Origin: Marinilabiliales bacterium | GTDB taxonomy: Bacteria; Bacteroidota; Bacteroidia; Bacteroidales; ML635J-15 | Reading direction: 5' to 3' | DNA: 64,000 bases | Assembly: GCA_002869385.1 (NCBI GenBank) | Contig: PKTB01000006.1 | Location: 152,509-216,508, forward strand | Shown here: positions 41,318-51,016 of the stretch, one piece after another | Position numbering within the stretch: the stretch's first letter is position 1 | Layout: every line of letters begins with the position of its first letter | Translations under genes and position numbers: made by a program | The notes under the pieces: model-generated | Databases searched by the model: none | What the model saw: only the letters and a program-made list of their open reading frames with translations | What the model was told of the DNA's origin: nothing

Positions 41318-42208
41318 CTAATCAGTTACTGAGGTCGAATCTGCATACTCTACTTCAAACTGACCGCCGGTTATGGATAAAGTTTGCTCCTCACTATCAA
41401 CATAATTAAAGAAGAATGTTCCTCTTGCAATTCTGGTGCTTTCATTATTTTCAATTACTGTAACAGAGCCATTTACACCCTCAAACTCATAAAATCCATT
41501 TTGGAATACAGCATAAACAGGACAATCTGCATTAATATATTGCACCCCGGCTGTAACAGTTGCAGGCAACCAAAGTGTTACACTTTCCCAGGCTTCGCTT
41601 CTGTCCACCTCACCTTTAATTACAATGGCAGTATCATTACGATAAGCTGTTATTTCTGCTGCAGTCCACTGCTGAACATGATCTGAAAAAATAAATATAT
41701 TATCAAATGAGCTTGTATCAGAAATATTATAGTATTGATAAGGTACATTTGTAAAATTACCATCTGCAATAGTTTTAAAGGTCATATCTGATGTACGATA
41801 TGCCTTAAAATTAAAGTTCCCGCTCATAGTTTTAGCTTCTTCATCGATTGAAGAAACACGAATAAAGCCCGAACCATTTTCACTATTTACAGTAGAATAT
41901 CTGGTTGCATTAGCGCTCATATTAGGAATAAACTCAGCATAATGCCCATTTGTCTGACTCATCGTATATTCACCAATTTCAGCAGCATTCACATTAAGTA
42001 TAATAGTCTGTCCGTTTGCCGAAGTACCATAAATTTTCATGGTATAATCAGTTAGAATTGCATGTGGATCAGGACTCCGCCAATTCGAGCTATTTACCAT
42101 ACCATACATTACAGGATTTTGTACAGGGCCTGTACTTCCACCACCACAAGAACTCAGATATATCATAAAGATAAATACTGATAAAATGTATATCGCTCTA
42201 ATTTTCAT
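41318..42208 (-). CDS. Lipoprotein, DUF6252-like
   Basis: Start chosen at Met7 of the track ORF (MKIRAIYILSVFIFMIYLSSC), which gives a standard lipobox LSSC. About 296 aa. The body has two related beta-rich halves with a small ordered motif: a segment IGEYTMSQTNGHYAEF, then the short MSGNFNFKAYRTSD, and ARGTFFFNYVDSEEQTLSITGGQFEV near the end. These repeat-like TFFFN and FNFKAY pieces occur in Bacteroidetes DUF6252-type lipoproteins. Function unknown, probably surface or periplasmic. Confidence 0.55.
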   Translation of the reverse strand: MKIRAIYILSVFIFMIYLSSCGGGSTGPVQNPVMYGMVNSSNWRSPDPHAILTDYTMKIYGTSANGQTIILNVNAAEIGEYTMSQTNGHYAEFIPNMSANATRYSTVNSENGSGFIRVSSIDEEAKTMSGNFNFKAYRTSDMTFKTIADGNFTNVPYQYYNISDTSSFDNIFIFSDHVQQWTAAEITAYRNDTAIVIKGEVDRSEAWESVTLWLPATVTAGVQYINADCPVYAVFQNGFYEFEGVNGSVTVIENNESTRIARGTFFFNYVDSEEQTLSITGGQFEVEYADSTSVTD

Positions 42209-42363
42209 GAGACTAATTTTTAACAAAAATAAACTATTTTAATCAACCTCAAAACTGTTTTTATCTTAAAAACAGTATTTTAAACTGCATTATTACTTAT
42301 AAAACGCAATTTTCTACAAAAGGTTGGTTACTAAATGTAGTTTATGTTGTATAAAAATAATCA

Positions 42364-42609
42364 TAGTACATGACAAAAAATTGTAATTTGAAAAATAAAC
42401 CAATTGATTTTCCACGAAAGCCCGTTAGGGCTTAATGTTTGTAACCCCAGAGACCGGTGTCTGGGGTTACAAATATATTCACACTATTTTTGTCGTATAT
42501 CTTTGCTGTAACTGAGGTACGAAGGTATGCAAAGATTATGACAACCTTTAGCTCATGAGCTCCGATAAATCGGAATAAACTTTGCGAATAAAAAATTTGT
42601 CATGTACTA
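42364..42609. mobile_element. MITE-like element of nested hairpins with 14-bp inverted ends
   Basis: In the 610-base gap between genes. Terminal inverted repeats tagtacatgacaaa (42364-42377) and tttgtcatgtacta (42596-42609) match over 14 bp. Inside are hairpins: AAGCCC/GGGCTT (42418-42433); a 14-bp perfect stem TTTGTAACCCCAGA (42438-42473); ATCTTTGC/GCAAAGAT (42499-42536); GCTCATGAGC palindrome (42551-42560); CCGAT/ATCGG (42562-42573). No ORF. The order CCC-GGG hairpin, AACCCC hairpin, CTTTGC-GCAAAG hairpin is the same as at 52663. Confidence 0.6.
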
Positions 42610-42667
42610 AGAAAAATAATATCACATTTCTAACTACATAACAGTATTAGGGTATTGTTTGACTGGA

Positions 42668-42713
42668 ATAGAGCATAAAAGCAAGTCCTCTTGCCCAATG
42701 CCCTATGCTCTAT
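42668..42713. repeat. Nested inverted repeat
   Basis: Outer arms ATAGAGCATA / TATGCTCTAT (10 bp perfect) around an inner GCAAG-tcct-CTTGC hairpin. It has no T tail after the outer stem, so it does not look like a terminator. Confidence 0.5.
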
Positions 42714-42805
42714 ACCAAATCAGCATAAAGAAACTATCCCAAGATGTATCCACCGAAATAAATACAAAATACCTTTCGCAGCTATGATTGTTCATCTAAA
42801 AAAAC

Positions 42806-42813
42806 TATTTTTG
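42806..42813 (+). promoter_or_regulatory. Putative -7 element TATTTTTG before ychF
   Basis: Matches TAnnTTTG, 24 bases before the ATG at 42838. TTG upstream is closer (15 bp) than usual. Confidence 0.3.
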
Positions 42814-42837
42814 CGAAATAAATATATTTAAACGAAA

Positions 42838-43935
42838 ATGGGATTACATTGTGGAATAATAGGAATTGCAAATTGTGGTAAAACAACACTTTTCAATTGC
42901 ATGTCAAATACCAAAGCTGAAACTACAAGTTTTGCTTTTGCAAGTAATAAATCAAATATAGGAGTAATTAATGTTCCTGACTCAAGACTGGCGGAACTTG
43001 AAAAACTCCAGCCTACTGAAAAGCTTGTATCCGCTACTGTTGATATTGTTGATATACCAGGCTTGGCAAAAGGTTCGAGTCATGGTGAAGGTGTTGGAAA
43101 CACTTTTCTTGCTGATATCAGAAATGCCGATGCATTAATTCATGTTGTTAGATGTTTCGATGATGATAATCTTCCTCATATCGAGGGCTCCGTAGACCCG
43201 GTAAGAGATATAGAAACTATTGATCTTGAATTACAAGTAAAAGATCTTGAATCTGTTGAAAAAAAGATTGCAAGAATGGAAAAGCTTATTAAAACCGGTG
43301 ATAAAGAAGCAAAAGTTGCTATCGAAGTTTTAAAAGTTTATAAGGAGCATCTCGAAAACATGCAAAATGCAAGAACCGCTCCTGTTAAAGAAGAAGATAA
43401 AAAATATGTAGCAGATCTTTCTTTGCTAACAATGAAACCGGTTATGTTTGTTTGCAATATTGATGAAACTTCTATTGGTAAAGGAAACGCATATACTGAG
43501 GCTGTTAAATCTGCAATTACTGAAGAAGGTGTTAAAATACTAGATATTGCTGCTGCAATTGAATCAGATATTGCAGAACTAGACACACTTGAAGAAAAAA
43601 TGGAATTTCTTCAGGATTATGGATTATCAGAACCAAGTGTTAATATATTAATTCGTGAAGCCTACGATATGCTTAATCTACATTAATTCTTTACTGTCGG
43701 CCCAAAAGAAATAAAAGCCTGGACGATAAAAAAAGGTATGAATGCCCCAGAAGCTGCGGGAGCAATACATAGCGATTTGCAAAGAGGTTTTATACGTGCT
43801 GAAGTAATGAAATACTCAGACTTTGTTGAATTAGGCTCTGAAAATGCAGTTAAAAGTGCAGGAAAATTCCATGTTGAGGGAAAAACATATATTGTCGAAG
43901 ATGGTGATATCCTGCACATAAGATTTAATGTTTAA
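42838..43935 (+). pseudogene. ychF: Redox-regulated ATPase YchF interrupted by in-frame TAA
   Basis: Two ORFs of the same frame (42838..43686 and 43738..43935) with a TAA at 43684-43686. Together they give the standard YchF length of about 365 aa. P-loop GIANCGKTTLFN near residue 8, DIPGLAKGSSHGEGVGN for G3, NIDE in place of NKxD (the family's ATP-preferring G4). After the stop comes the C-terminal TGS domain: [41 protein letters not shown] and [20 protein letters not shown]. The stop replaces one residue (usually Thr/Ser) between LNLH and FFTVGP. YchF binds ribosomes and takes part in stress response. Separated from hisS by 12 bases. Confidence 0.88.
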
Positions 43936-43947
43936 AAAAGATACATA

Positions 43948-45312
43948 ATGGCAACACAAGTATCAATACCAAAAGGAACACGTGACTTTGGTCCCGAAGA
44001 AATGACCAAAAGGAACTATATTTTTAATACAATTAAAACCGTATTTAACAAATATGGCTACTCTCCTATTGAAACGCCTGCTATGGAAACATTGGCAACA
44101 TTAATGGGGAAATATGGAGAAGAAGGTGATAAATTACTATTTAAGATTTTAAACTCCGGGAATTATCTTAATAAAATTGAAGATACAGACTTAGACGAAA
44201 ATAATTTAGCTAAGATTACTAATAAAATCTCAGAAAAAGGTCTTCGTTATGACCTGACAGTTCCTTTTGCTCGCTTTGTTGTTCAACATCGTAACGAAAT
44301 AACATTTCCTTTTAAAAGATATCAGATTCAACCGGTTTGGAGAGCAGACAAACCTCAAAAAGGTCGTTATCGTGAGTTTTTCCAATGTGATGTTGATGTA
44401 ATTGGATCAAAATCATTATTAAATGAATTTGAGCTTATTCAAATTATTGATGAAGTATTTAAAAAACTTGATATTAATGTCACAATAAAAATAAACAACA
44501 GAAAAATCCTTGCTGGTATTGCCGAGGTAATTGGTGAATCAGATAAGTTTATTCCAATTACAGTAGCTATTGATAAAATCGAAAAAGCAGGTTTGGAAAA
44601 GGTAATTTCTGACCTTAAAGAAAAAGGATTAAGCGATAATGCTATCAACAAATTAAAGCCTGTATTAGAGATTAAACGGAATACAAAAAAAAGCATTTAT
44701 TTTCTTGAAGGGATGTTATCAGAAAGTGAAACAGGTATGAAGGGTATTGAAGAAATCAAAAAAGTTTTCTCATACACTAATATGTTTGAATTCAAAGCAA
44801 ACATTGAACTCGATTTAAGTCTCGCAAGAGGTCTTAACTATTATACAGGAGCTATTTTTGAAGTTAAAAGCGACGATGTTGAGATCGGAAGTATTTGTGG
44901 TGGTGGTCGTTATGATAATCTTACTGAAGTTTTTGGCATGAAAGACATTTCAGGTGTTGGTGTTTCATTTGGTGCGGATAGAATTTATGATGTTATGTCT
45001 CAACTTGATAATTTCCCCAAGGAGGCAAATAAAACGACTGATGTATTATTTGTAAATTTCGGTGCAAATGAAGAAGCAAAATGCCTTGAAATTGCAAACG
45101 ATTTAAGAGCAAATGGCTTAAGCTGTGAAGTATTTCCACAAAAAGCTAAATTGGATAAGCAATTTAAGTACGCTAACAACAAAAATATACCTTTTGTAAT
45201 CGTATTGGGCGAAGAAGAGATAAAGAGCGGAAAACCGGCTGTAAAAAATATGATTACAGGTCAACAGTAAAAAATTCCGGTAAAAGACCTTGCCAATTAC
45301 ATTAAATCTTAA
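43948..45312 (+). pseudogene. hisS: Histidyl-tRNA synthetase with in-frame TAA near the C-terminus
   Basis: Class II synthetase that charges tRNA-His. Motif 1 ([16 protein letters not shown]... [11 protein letters not shown]), motif 2 ([32 protein letters not shown]), His-A site [15 protein letters not shown] and motif 3 (GGGRYDNL...[15 protein letters not shown]). The anticodon-binding domain runs from about residue 365. A TAA at 45268-45270 follows MITGQQ, while the frame continues for 13 codons (KIPVKDLANYIKS) that match the usual end of the anticodon domain. Loss of these last residues may be tolerated, so the gene could still be functional. hisS is essential, so complete loss is unlikely. 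Confidence 0.85.
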
Positions 45313-45348
45313 ATATTAGAATATTTAAATTATTGATCCTAAGTTTTA

Positions 45349-46641
45349 TCAGGACTCGAACATTTTCTTTATTTCAGGTTTTTCAACCTCAATAATTGTA
45401 AATATACCCAACAAAGTTCCAAGAGGGGCATTCATGCATGCAAGTCCTGACATAACAATACAAAAAACTCTATTTTTCTTTTGTTGAAGATATCTTCCAC
45501 AAAGAATATTTAAAACTCCTACAGCAGCTACAAGAACAAAGCCTATAAGTCCAAATATAAGTAACATACCTCCGGCAAATTGCATTTCCATATCTCCATC
45601 ACTAGTGCCTCCCAAAATCAATCCCAATCCAACTAAAACATAAATTAAGATAAATAAAGCTGCTAAAAACTTCAATCCTCCCCAAACATAATGCAATGTA
45701 GCAAGCGTATCAAGATGATTCTTTACTGGAGGTGGAGGAACTTGTTGATTTTGCTGAACACCGGCAGGAGGTGGAACGTACTGATTATGATTTCCTGTAT
45801 TCTGAAAACCTCTTTCATTACTATTATCATTTGAGGTTTGAACCGGTTCCGGTTGAGGCTGAGGCCCCTCTTGATTATTTTCAGGATTTTCATTCATTTG
45901 GAGTCCACTTTCGTTATTTGTTACATTTGTATTATATGCATTATTCATTTGTGTATTTTGATTACTTACAGGTTGTTGTTCAGGTTTTACTTTATATTTA
46001 GCAAGATTTTTTAGTCTGACAAATCCATAAACATACATAAGAATTAGAAATCCAATATATGTCCATGTCATCCATGGTACTCCGGCCATAATTAAGAAAT
46101 CGTAGATTCCATGCAATAGCCAAGGGACAATAAATGCAAGTATCAGATAAATACCACGATATTTGACGTCAAACTTAGCTCTACCTATGTAATAACCCAT
46201 TGCGATTCCAAAAATAGCATGCGCAGGTACAGCTGTTATCATTCTTAACAAACCTGTTGTAAAACCATAACCGGTAACATACATGATATTCTCAACCGCG
46301 GCAAATCCCATTGACACAAAAACTGCATATACTATTCCGTCAAAACGTTCATCAAATGCTTTAGCCCACCAGGCTATAACAAAAGTGAAAAACAGTTTCC
46401 AAAACTCTTCGATAAATGCCGCCTGAACAAAAGCTGTATATGCGACCTCATATAAGCCACCCAGATATCGTAAGAAATAGTCTGAGAAATAACCTACAGT
46501 AAGTACTGGAATAACTGAAAATGCACCTGACAGAAATAAAAAGAAAAGTAACCAAAAAGGCTCCTTATTATATTTATCACGATAATAAATATAAGCTAAA
46601 ATAACTATAACAGGTGCAATTGCAAGTTGTACATAAATCAT
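45349..46641 (-). CDS. PrsW-like intramembrane metalloprotease with Pro/Gln/Asn linker and C-terminal TM domain
   Basis: A 430-aa membrane protein. The first 220 residues hold the PrsW core: QAAFIEEFWKL (EExxK motif), FDERFDGIVYAVFVSMGFAAVENIMY, PAHAIFGIAMGYY, PWLLHGIYDF; these carry the Glu and His metal ligands. A low-complexity Asn/Gln/Pro linker of about 90 aa follows (residues 225-315), then a C-terminal domain with three to four hydrophobic helices (FLAALFILIYVLVGLGLILGG, GGMLLIFGLIGFVLVAAVG). In Bacillus PrsW cleaves anti-sigma factors; here the substrate is unknown. Confidence 0.8.
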   Translation of the reverse strand: MIYVQLAIAPVIVILAYIYYRDKYNKEPFWLLFFLFLSGAFSVIPVLTVGYFSDYFLRYLGGLYEVAYTAFVQAAFIEEFWKLFFTFVIAWWAKAFDERFDGIVYAVFVSMGFAAVENIMYVTGYGFTTGLLRMITAVPAHAIFGIAMGYYIGRAKFDVKYRGIYLILAFIVPWLLHGIYDFLIMAGVPWMTWTYIGFLILMYVYGFVRLKNLAKYKVKPEQQPVSNQNTQMNNAYNTNVTNNESGLQMNENPENNQEGPQPQPEPVQTSNDNSNERGFQNTGNHNQYVPPPAGVQQNQQVPPPPVKNHLDTLATLHYVWGGLKFLAALFILIYVLVGLGLILGGTSDGDMEMQFAGGMLLIFGLIGFVLVAAVGVLNILCGRYLQQKKNRVFCIVMSGLACMNAPLGTLLGIFTIIEVEKPEIKKMFES

Positions 46642-46653
46642 GATGACTGTGTT

Positions 46654-47898
46654 TTAGTTAAACCTAATTGAATCTGCAGGATTAATTTTTGAGATTATTT
46701 TTGCAGGTAATATCATTATTAAGACTGTAATAATTAGTGAACCAATATTTAAGCCTAAGATATATAAAATATCTAAATTAATAGGCACTGTGGCTACATA
46801 ATATGATTCAGGGTCCAACTGAATCACACCAGTATATTTTTGTATTAAGCACAAACCTATTCCAAGAACATTTCCAATTAACAAGCCTCTGCTAATTAAG
46901 AATCCTGCAAAATACACAAAGACCTTTTCAATTTGAAAATTTCTGGCACCCATACTTTTCATTACACCAATCATATTAACACGCTCCAAGATAATAACAA
47001 GTAATCCCGAAACCATATTAAATCCTGCTACTGCCAACATGAGTATTAAAATAATCCAGACATTGATATCTAATAGTGAAAGCCAGTCAAAAATTCCCGG
47101 ATATTCATCCTTAATACTTCTAACCTGAAGCAGACTTCCATCAGGGCTAAAATTATTTCCTACCAGTCTGTTTACATCTTTTTCATACTCTATAAGATTA
47201 TTAAAATCTTCTACTTGTATCTCAAAACCTGTAATTTGATCATCATCCCAATCGTTTAACTTGCGAAGATGTTTAATATCAACAAGAATAAATAGCTTAT
47301 CAAGGTCGACGAGTTGTGTATTATAAATTCCGGCAACTGTAAATTTCCTCATTCTTGGAGGGTCCTGAATAAAATACGCTCCTATATCGTCTCCTACTTC
47401 AAGTTGTAAAACCTTTGCGATATACTCGGATATAACAACATTATTTATTTTACTGGAATCGTTAATAATCAAGGTGTCACCTCTTACCATATACTGCTTA
47501 AAGAACTGCCAATTATAATCAGTGTCAATACCTTTAAAAACAACTCCGTGCAATTCCTCCTCTGTTTTTGCAATTCCGGCTTTGACAATAAACTTATTTA
47601 CAGATCTTATACCGTCAATTTGTGTAATATCGTCTAACCAATCCTGCTCTTGAGTAATTGGGAATGTTTCATACGAAGAATTGTTATCATAATTCACAAT
47701 CTGTAAGTGTGAGCCAAAACCAATAACTTTTTCAGAAATTTCATTTTTAAATCCTGTAACAATAGCAACAGAAACAATCATCACCGCCAATCCTATAGCA
47801 ATTCCACCAATTGCAACTGAAACAATAGGTCTGCTAAAACTATTTCCTGTATGTTGTTTACTTACAAGACGCCGTGCTATGAAAAGCTCAAGATTCAA
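46654..47898 (-). CDS. LolC/LolE-like ABC transporter permease (FtsX family)
   Basis: A 414-aa inner-membrane permease. N-terminal FIARRLVSKQHTGNSFSRPIVSVAIGGIAIGLAVMIVSVAIVTGFK is typical for LolC/E (TM1), then an approximately 200-aa periplasmic MacB-like domain, then three TM helices (WIILILMLAVAGFNMVSGLLVIILERVNMIGVMKSMGA and ILYILGLNIGSLIITVLIMILPAKIISKINPADSIRFN). It would pull lipoproteins from the inner membrane with a separate ATPase, not visible here. Downstream of it, same strand, is the PrsW-like gene. Confidence 0.85.
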   Translation of the reverse strand: MNLELFIARRLVSKQHTGNSFSRPIVSVAIGGIAIGLAVMIVSVAIVTGFKNEISEKVIGFGSHLQIVNYDNNSSYETFPITQEQDWLDDITQIDGIRSVNKFIVKAGIAKTEEELHGVVFKGIDTDYNWQFFKQYMVRGDTLIINDSSKINNVVISEYIAKVLQLEVGDDIGAYFIQDPPRMRKFTVAGIYNTQLVDLDKLFILVDIKHLRKLNDWDDDQITGFEIQVEDFNNLIEYEKDVNRLVGNNFSPDGSLLQVRSIKDEYPGIFDWLSLLDINVWIILILMLAVAGFNMVSGLLVIILERVNMIGVMKSMGARNFQIEKVFVYFAGFLISRGLLIGNVLGIGLCLIQKYTGVIQLDPESYYVATVPINLDILYILGLNIGSLIITVLIMILPAKIISKINPADSIRFN

Positions 47899-48031
47899 TT
47901 TCTTTTTTTTGTAAAAATAATAAAATTCTATTCTTTACACATGTAAAACCTTTACAATATGTTATAACTTTTATTTGAAAAGTTTGTTAATAAGCTGTAT
48001 AAAATTAATTCATTTTTAAACTACTATACAT

Positions 48032-48039
48032 TATCTTTG
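48032..48039 (+). promoter_or_regulatory. Putative -7 element TATCTTTG
   Basis: Matches TAnnTTTG, about 90 bases before the ATG of the TonB receptor. Confidence 0.35.
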
Positions 48040-48128
48040 TATTAAGTTTACAATTAATGAGTTATTTGATAATAATTAATGTGTAGATTTGTAGAATTAA
48101 ATCTTGCTGCAATTAAATTATTTGAGGA

Positions 48129-50990
48129 ATGAGAAAGATTTTTACTTTATTTTTAAGCATATTAATGCTTTGTATTCTTGGCACTGCAACTGCACAAGAA
48201 TACAGAATCTATGGAAATGTCATTGACACTGATATTGGAGATGCTTTGTATGGAGCAAATATCATGTTAGATAATGGAATGGGGATATCTACCGATCTGG
48301 ATGGTAGTTATAGTATTGATGTTCCTGCTGGAACTCACAAAGTAACAGCATCTTTCGTTGGATATGGTTCTGTAACAAAAACTATTGTCGTAAAAGACAA
48401 AAACGTACGTGCAGATTTTAGTCTTTCTCCAGCTATCCTTCAGGAAATTACTATCGTTGCAGATGTTGCAAAATTTCGAGAAACTCCTGTTGCATTTTCA
48501 AGTATAAAACCTCAAAAGATAGAAGAGGAACTTGGTCAGCAAGACATCCCAATGCTTCTTAACAATACTCCTGGAGCTTATGCAACTCAACAAGGTGGTG
48601 GTGATGGTGATGCTCGAATTACAATTCGTGGTTTTTCTCAACGTAATATTGCTATTATGATTGATGGTGTTCCTGTTAATGATATGGAAAACGGTTGGGT
48701 ATACTGGTCAAATTGGTTTGGTCTGGATAACGTTACAAGAAACATTCAGGTGCAAAGAGGTTTATCAAGTTCAAAACTAGCTTTACCTTCTGTTGGTGGA
48801 ACAATGAACATTATAACAAAAGGTATTGATAATAAACGTTCTGCATCAATCAAACAAGAAGTAGGTTCCGATATGTATTTAAGAACCTCTGTAATGTTAA
48901 ATTCAGGAACCATTGGTAATGGATGGGGATTTACTATGGCTGGATCATATAAACAAAGAGATGGTTGGGTTGACCAAACTTGGTCAAGAGCAGGTTTTTA
49001 TTATGCAAAAATACAAAAACGCACAGGAAATCACCTAATATCTATCGATGCAATGGGTGCTCCTCAGGAACATGCTCAACGAAAATACAAAAAAGAAATC
49101 GACAGATATAATTTAGCTTATGCTCAAAGTCTGGGAATAGATACAGATTACTATTATAGAACAAATGGTGACACTATTGCCAAAGAAAACATGAATAAAG
49201 GATTACAATACAATCCGTATTGGGGATATGTAAACAGATGGACATTAAGTGAAAGTGGAGATACAATTTGGGGTGGTCAGGAAATGTTATCTGAAAAAGT
49301 TAATTATTACCATAAACCAATGTTTACTATTCGTGATTTCTGGACAGTAAACGATAATTTATACATCTCTAATATTGCGTACCTTTCAATTGGTAAAGGT
49401 GGAGGTACAGGTCTTGACACGCAGTCAGGAGTTACCTTTGACGAGAATGGACAATTAAATTTCCAATCAATCTACGATAAAAACAGAGTAACAAATTGGA
49501 ATTCAGCACTGGGAGATTTAGGAACCGGATTTCCAGTTGGTTACCAGTCAAATAATTTCTTAAGAAGCTCAAATAACGAGCATTTTTGGTATGGATTATT
49601 ATCTACAGTAAATTACAATATCACAGAAAAAATTGAATTATCATCAGGTATCGACTTAAGGTCATATCGCGGAGCTCATTACGAACAAATATATGACCTT
49701 TTAGGTGGAGATTATGCAATAGAGACTACAAATAGAACAAGTACAAGTAAATTTAAAACCGAAGATGATATTATCAGCTACCATAATGATGGCTTAGTAA
49801 ACTGGGGCGGAGTATTTACTACCTTAAAATATAAAGAAGGAAGATCATCCACTTTTATAAACCTTACCGGCTCCTATTCAGGTTACAAACGCATTGATTA
49901 TTTCAAGAAAATGGATCTTGTGTTTGAAGATACAATTATGAATCAGGCTGTTGGATATTCATTTGCAAATTTACTTGATACAGAAGGAGCTTATGACACT
50001 GTTTATTACAATGGGCAAGCATATACAATGAACTCAGCCAATGCACGCCATGCTGAAACTGATTGGTATTGGCAACCTGGTTTCACAATTAAGGCTGGTT
50101 ATAACTTTAATATTAACGAAAGATTAAATGCATTTACAAACCTTGGTTTTATGTCAAATGCTCCTAAATTCAATAATATTTATTATTATGATAACAATCT
50201 ATACGAAGCTATTGAAAATGAGAGAGTTCAAGCATTAGAACTTGGTATGGCTTATTTTAGCCCATCATTTTCTGCAAAGATTAACGGATATTATACAATT
50301 TGGGAAAACAAACCATCCAGCGGATTCTCTTATGAGTACAGAGACCCAATAACTGACTTAGTAAGCTATTATTATGTCAATATAAATGGTATGGATGCTA
50401 CTCATATGGGAGTTGAATTTGATTTTATTTATAAATTTTCTGACAAACTTGACTTTCAAGGTTTAGCTTCTTTTGGTGATTGGAGATGGGCATCAGACGA
50501 TTCTGTAAAAGTATATGACAGAGACCAGCAATATGTTGAAACAATATACTACAATGCGAAGAATCTTATGGTTGGTGATGCTGCACAAACACAATATGCT
50601 GCAAGTCTAAGATATGAACCAATAGACAACCTTTATCTAAATGCAACGTATAGATATTTTATGAGACATTATTCTGATTTTAATCCTTTGGATCTGGACC
50701 CAACAGAGAACCCTCAGAATTTCGATGATGATGGCAATCCACTGCAATCATGGCAGCTTCCAAATTATGGTCTTCTGGATTTACATGCGGGATATGGTCG
50801 TAAAATTGGCAAACAATACTATAAAATAAGTTTCGGTGTTTTAAATGTATTGGATGAAATTTATATCTCCGACGCTACAAATAACGACACTTATAACGAA
50901 TATTCCTATTCCGATTTTGATGCAAAGTCTGCATCAGTATTTTTTGGTTTAGGCCGAAGATTTAATGCTTCGATTAAAGTAACTTTTTAA
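48129..50990 (+). CDS. TonB-dependent outer-membrane receptor with CarboxypepD_reg-like N-domain
   Basis: A 953-aa outer-membrane active transporter. Signal peptide ending TATAQ; residues 25-105 are a carboxypeptidase-regulatory-like beta-sandwich (YRIYGNVIDTDIGDALYGANIMLDN); a plug domain from about 130 (PMLLNNTPGAYATQQGGGDGDARITIRGFSQRNIAIMIDGVPVND, then VQRGLSSSKLALPSVGGTMNIITKG); and a 22-strand-like barrel ending in FNASIKVTF. No SusD partner next to it, so it is not a typical sugar-uptake pair. Substrate cannot be told. The OB-fold T9SS protein follows 26 bases later and may be co-transcribed. Confidence 0.9.
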   Translation: MRKIFTLFLSILMLCILGTATAQEYRIYGNVIDTDIGDALYGANIMLDNGMGISTDLDGSYSIDVPAGTHKVTASFVGYGSVTKTIVVKDKNVRADFSLSPAILQEITIVADVAKFRETPVAFSSIKPQKIEEELGQQDIPMLLNNTPGAYATQQGGGDGDARITIRGFSQRNIAIMIDGVPVNDMENGWVYWSNWFGLDNVTRNIQVQRGLSSSKLALPSVGGTMNIITKGIDNKRSASIKQEVGSDMYLRTSVMLNSGTIGNGWGFTMAGSYKQRDGWVDQTWSRAGFYYAKIQKRTGNHLISIDAMGAPQEHAQRKYKKEIDRYNLAYAQSLGIDTDYYYRTNGDTIAKENMNKGLQYNPYWGYVNRWTLSESGDTIWGGQEMLSEKVNYYHKPMFTIRDFWTVNDNLYISNIAYLSIGKGGGTGLDTQSGVTFDENGQLNFQSIYDKNRVTNWNSALGDLGTGFPVGYQSNNFLRSSNNEHFWYGLLSTVNYNITEKIELSSGIDLRSYRGAHYEQIYDLLGGDYAIETTNRTSTSKFKTEDDIISYHNDGLVNWGGVFTTLKYKEGRSSTFINLTGSYSGYKRIDYFKKMDLVFEDTIMNQAVGYSFANLLDTEGAYDTVYYNGQAYTMNSANARHAETDWYWQPGFTIKAGYNFNINERLNAFTNLGFMSNAPKFNNIYYYDNNLYEAIENERVQALELGMAYFSPSFSAKINGYYTIWENKPSSGFSYEYRDPITDLVSYYYVNINGMDATHMGVEFDFIYKFSDKLDFQGLASFGDWRWASDDSVKVYDRDQQYVETIYYNAKNLMVGDAAQTQYAASLRYEPIDNLYLNATYRYFMRHYSDFNPLDLDPTENPQNFDDDGNPLQSWQLPNYGLLDLHAGYGRKIGKQYYKISFGVLNVLDEIYISDATNNDTYNEYSYSDFDAKSASVFFGLGRRFNASIKVTF

Positions 50991-51016
50991 ATAATTATTA
51001 ATTAAAAATTTTTAAC

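Noticed and set aside
42551-42573. Intrinsic terminator
   Set aside because: GCTCATGAGC and CCGAT/ATCGG stems have no T run after them.
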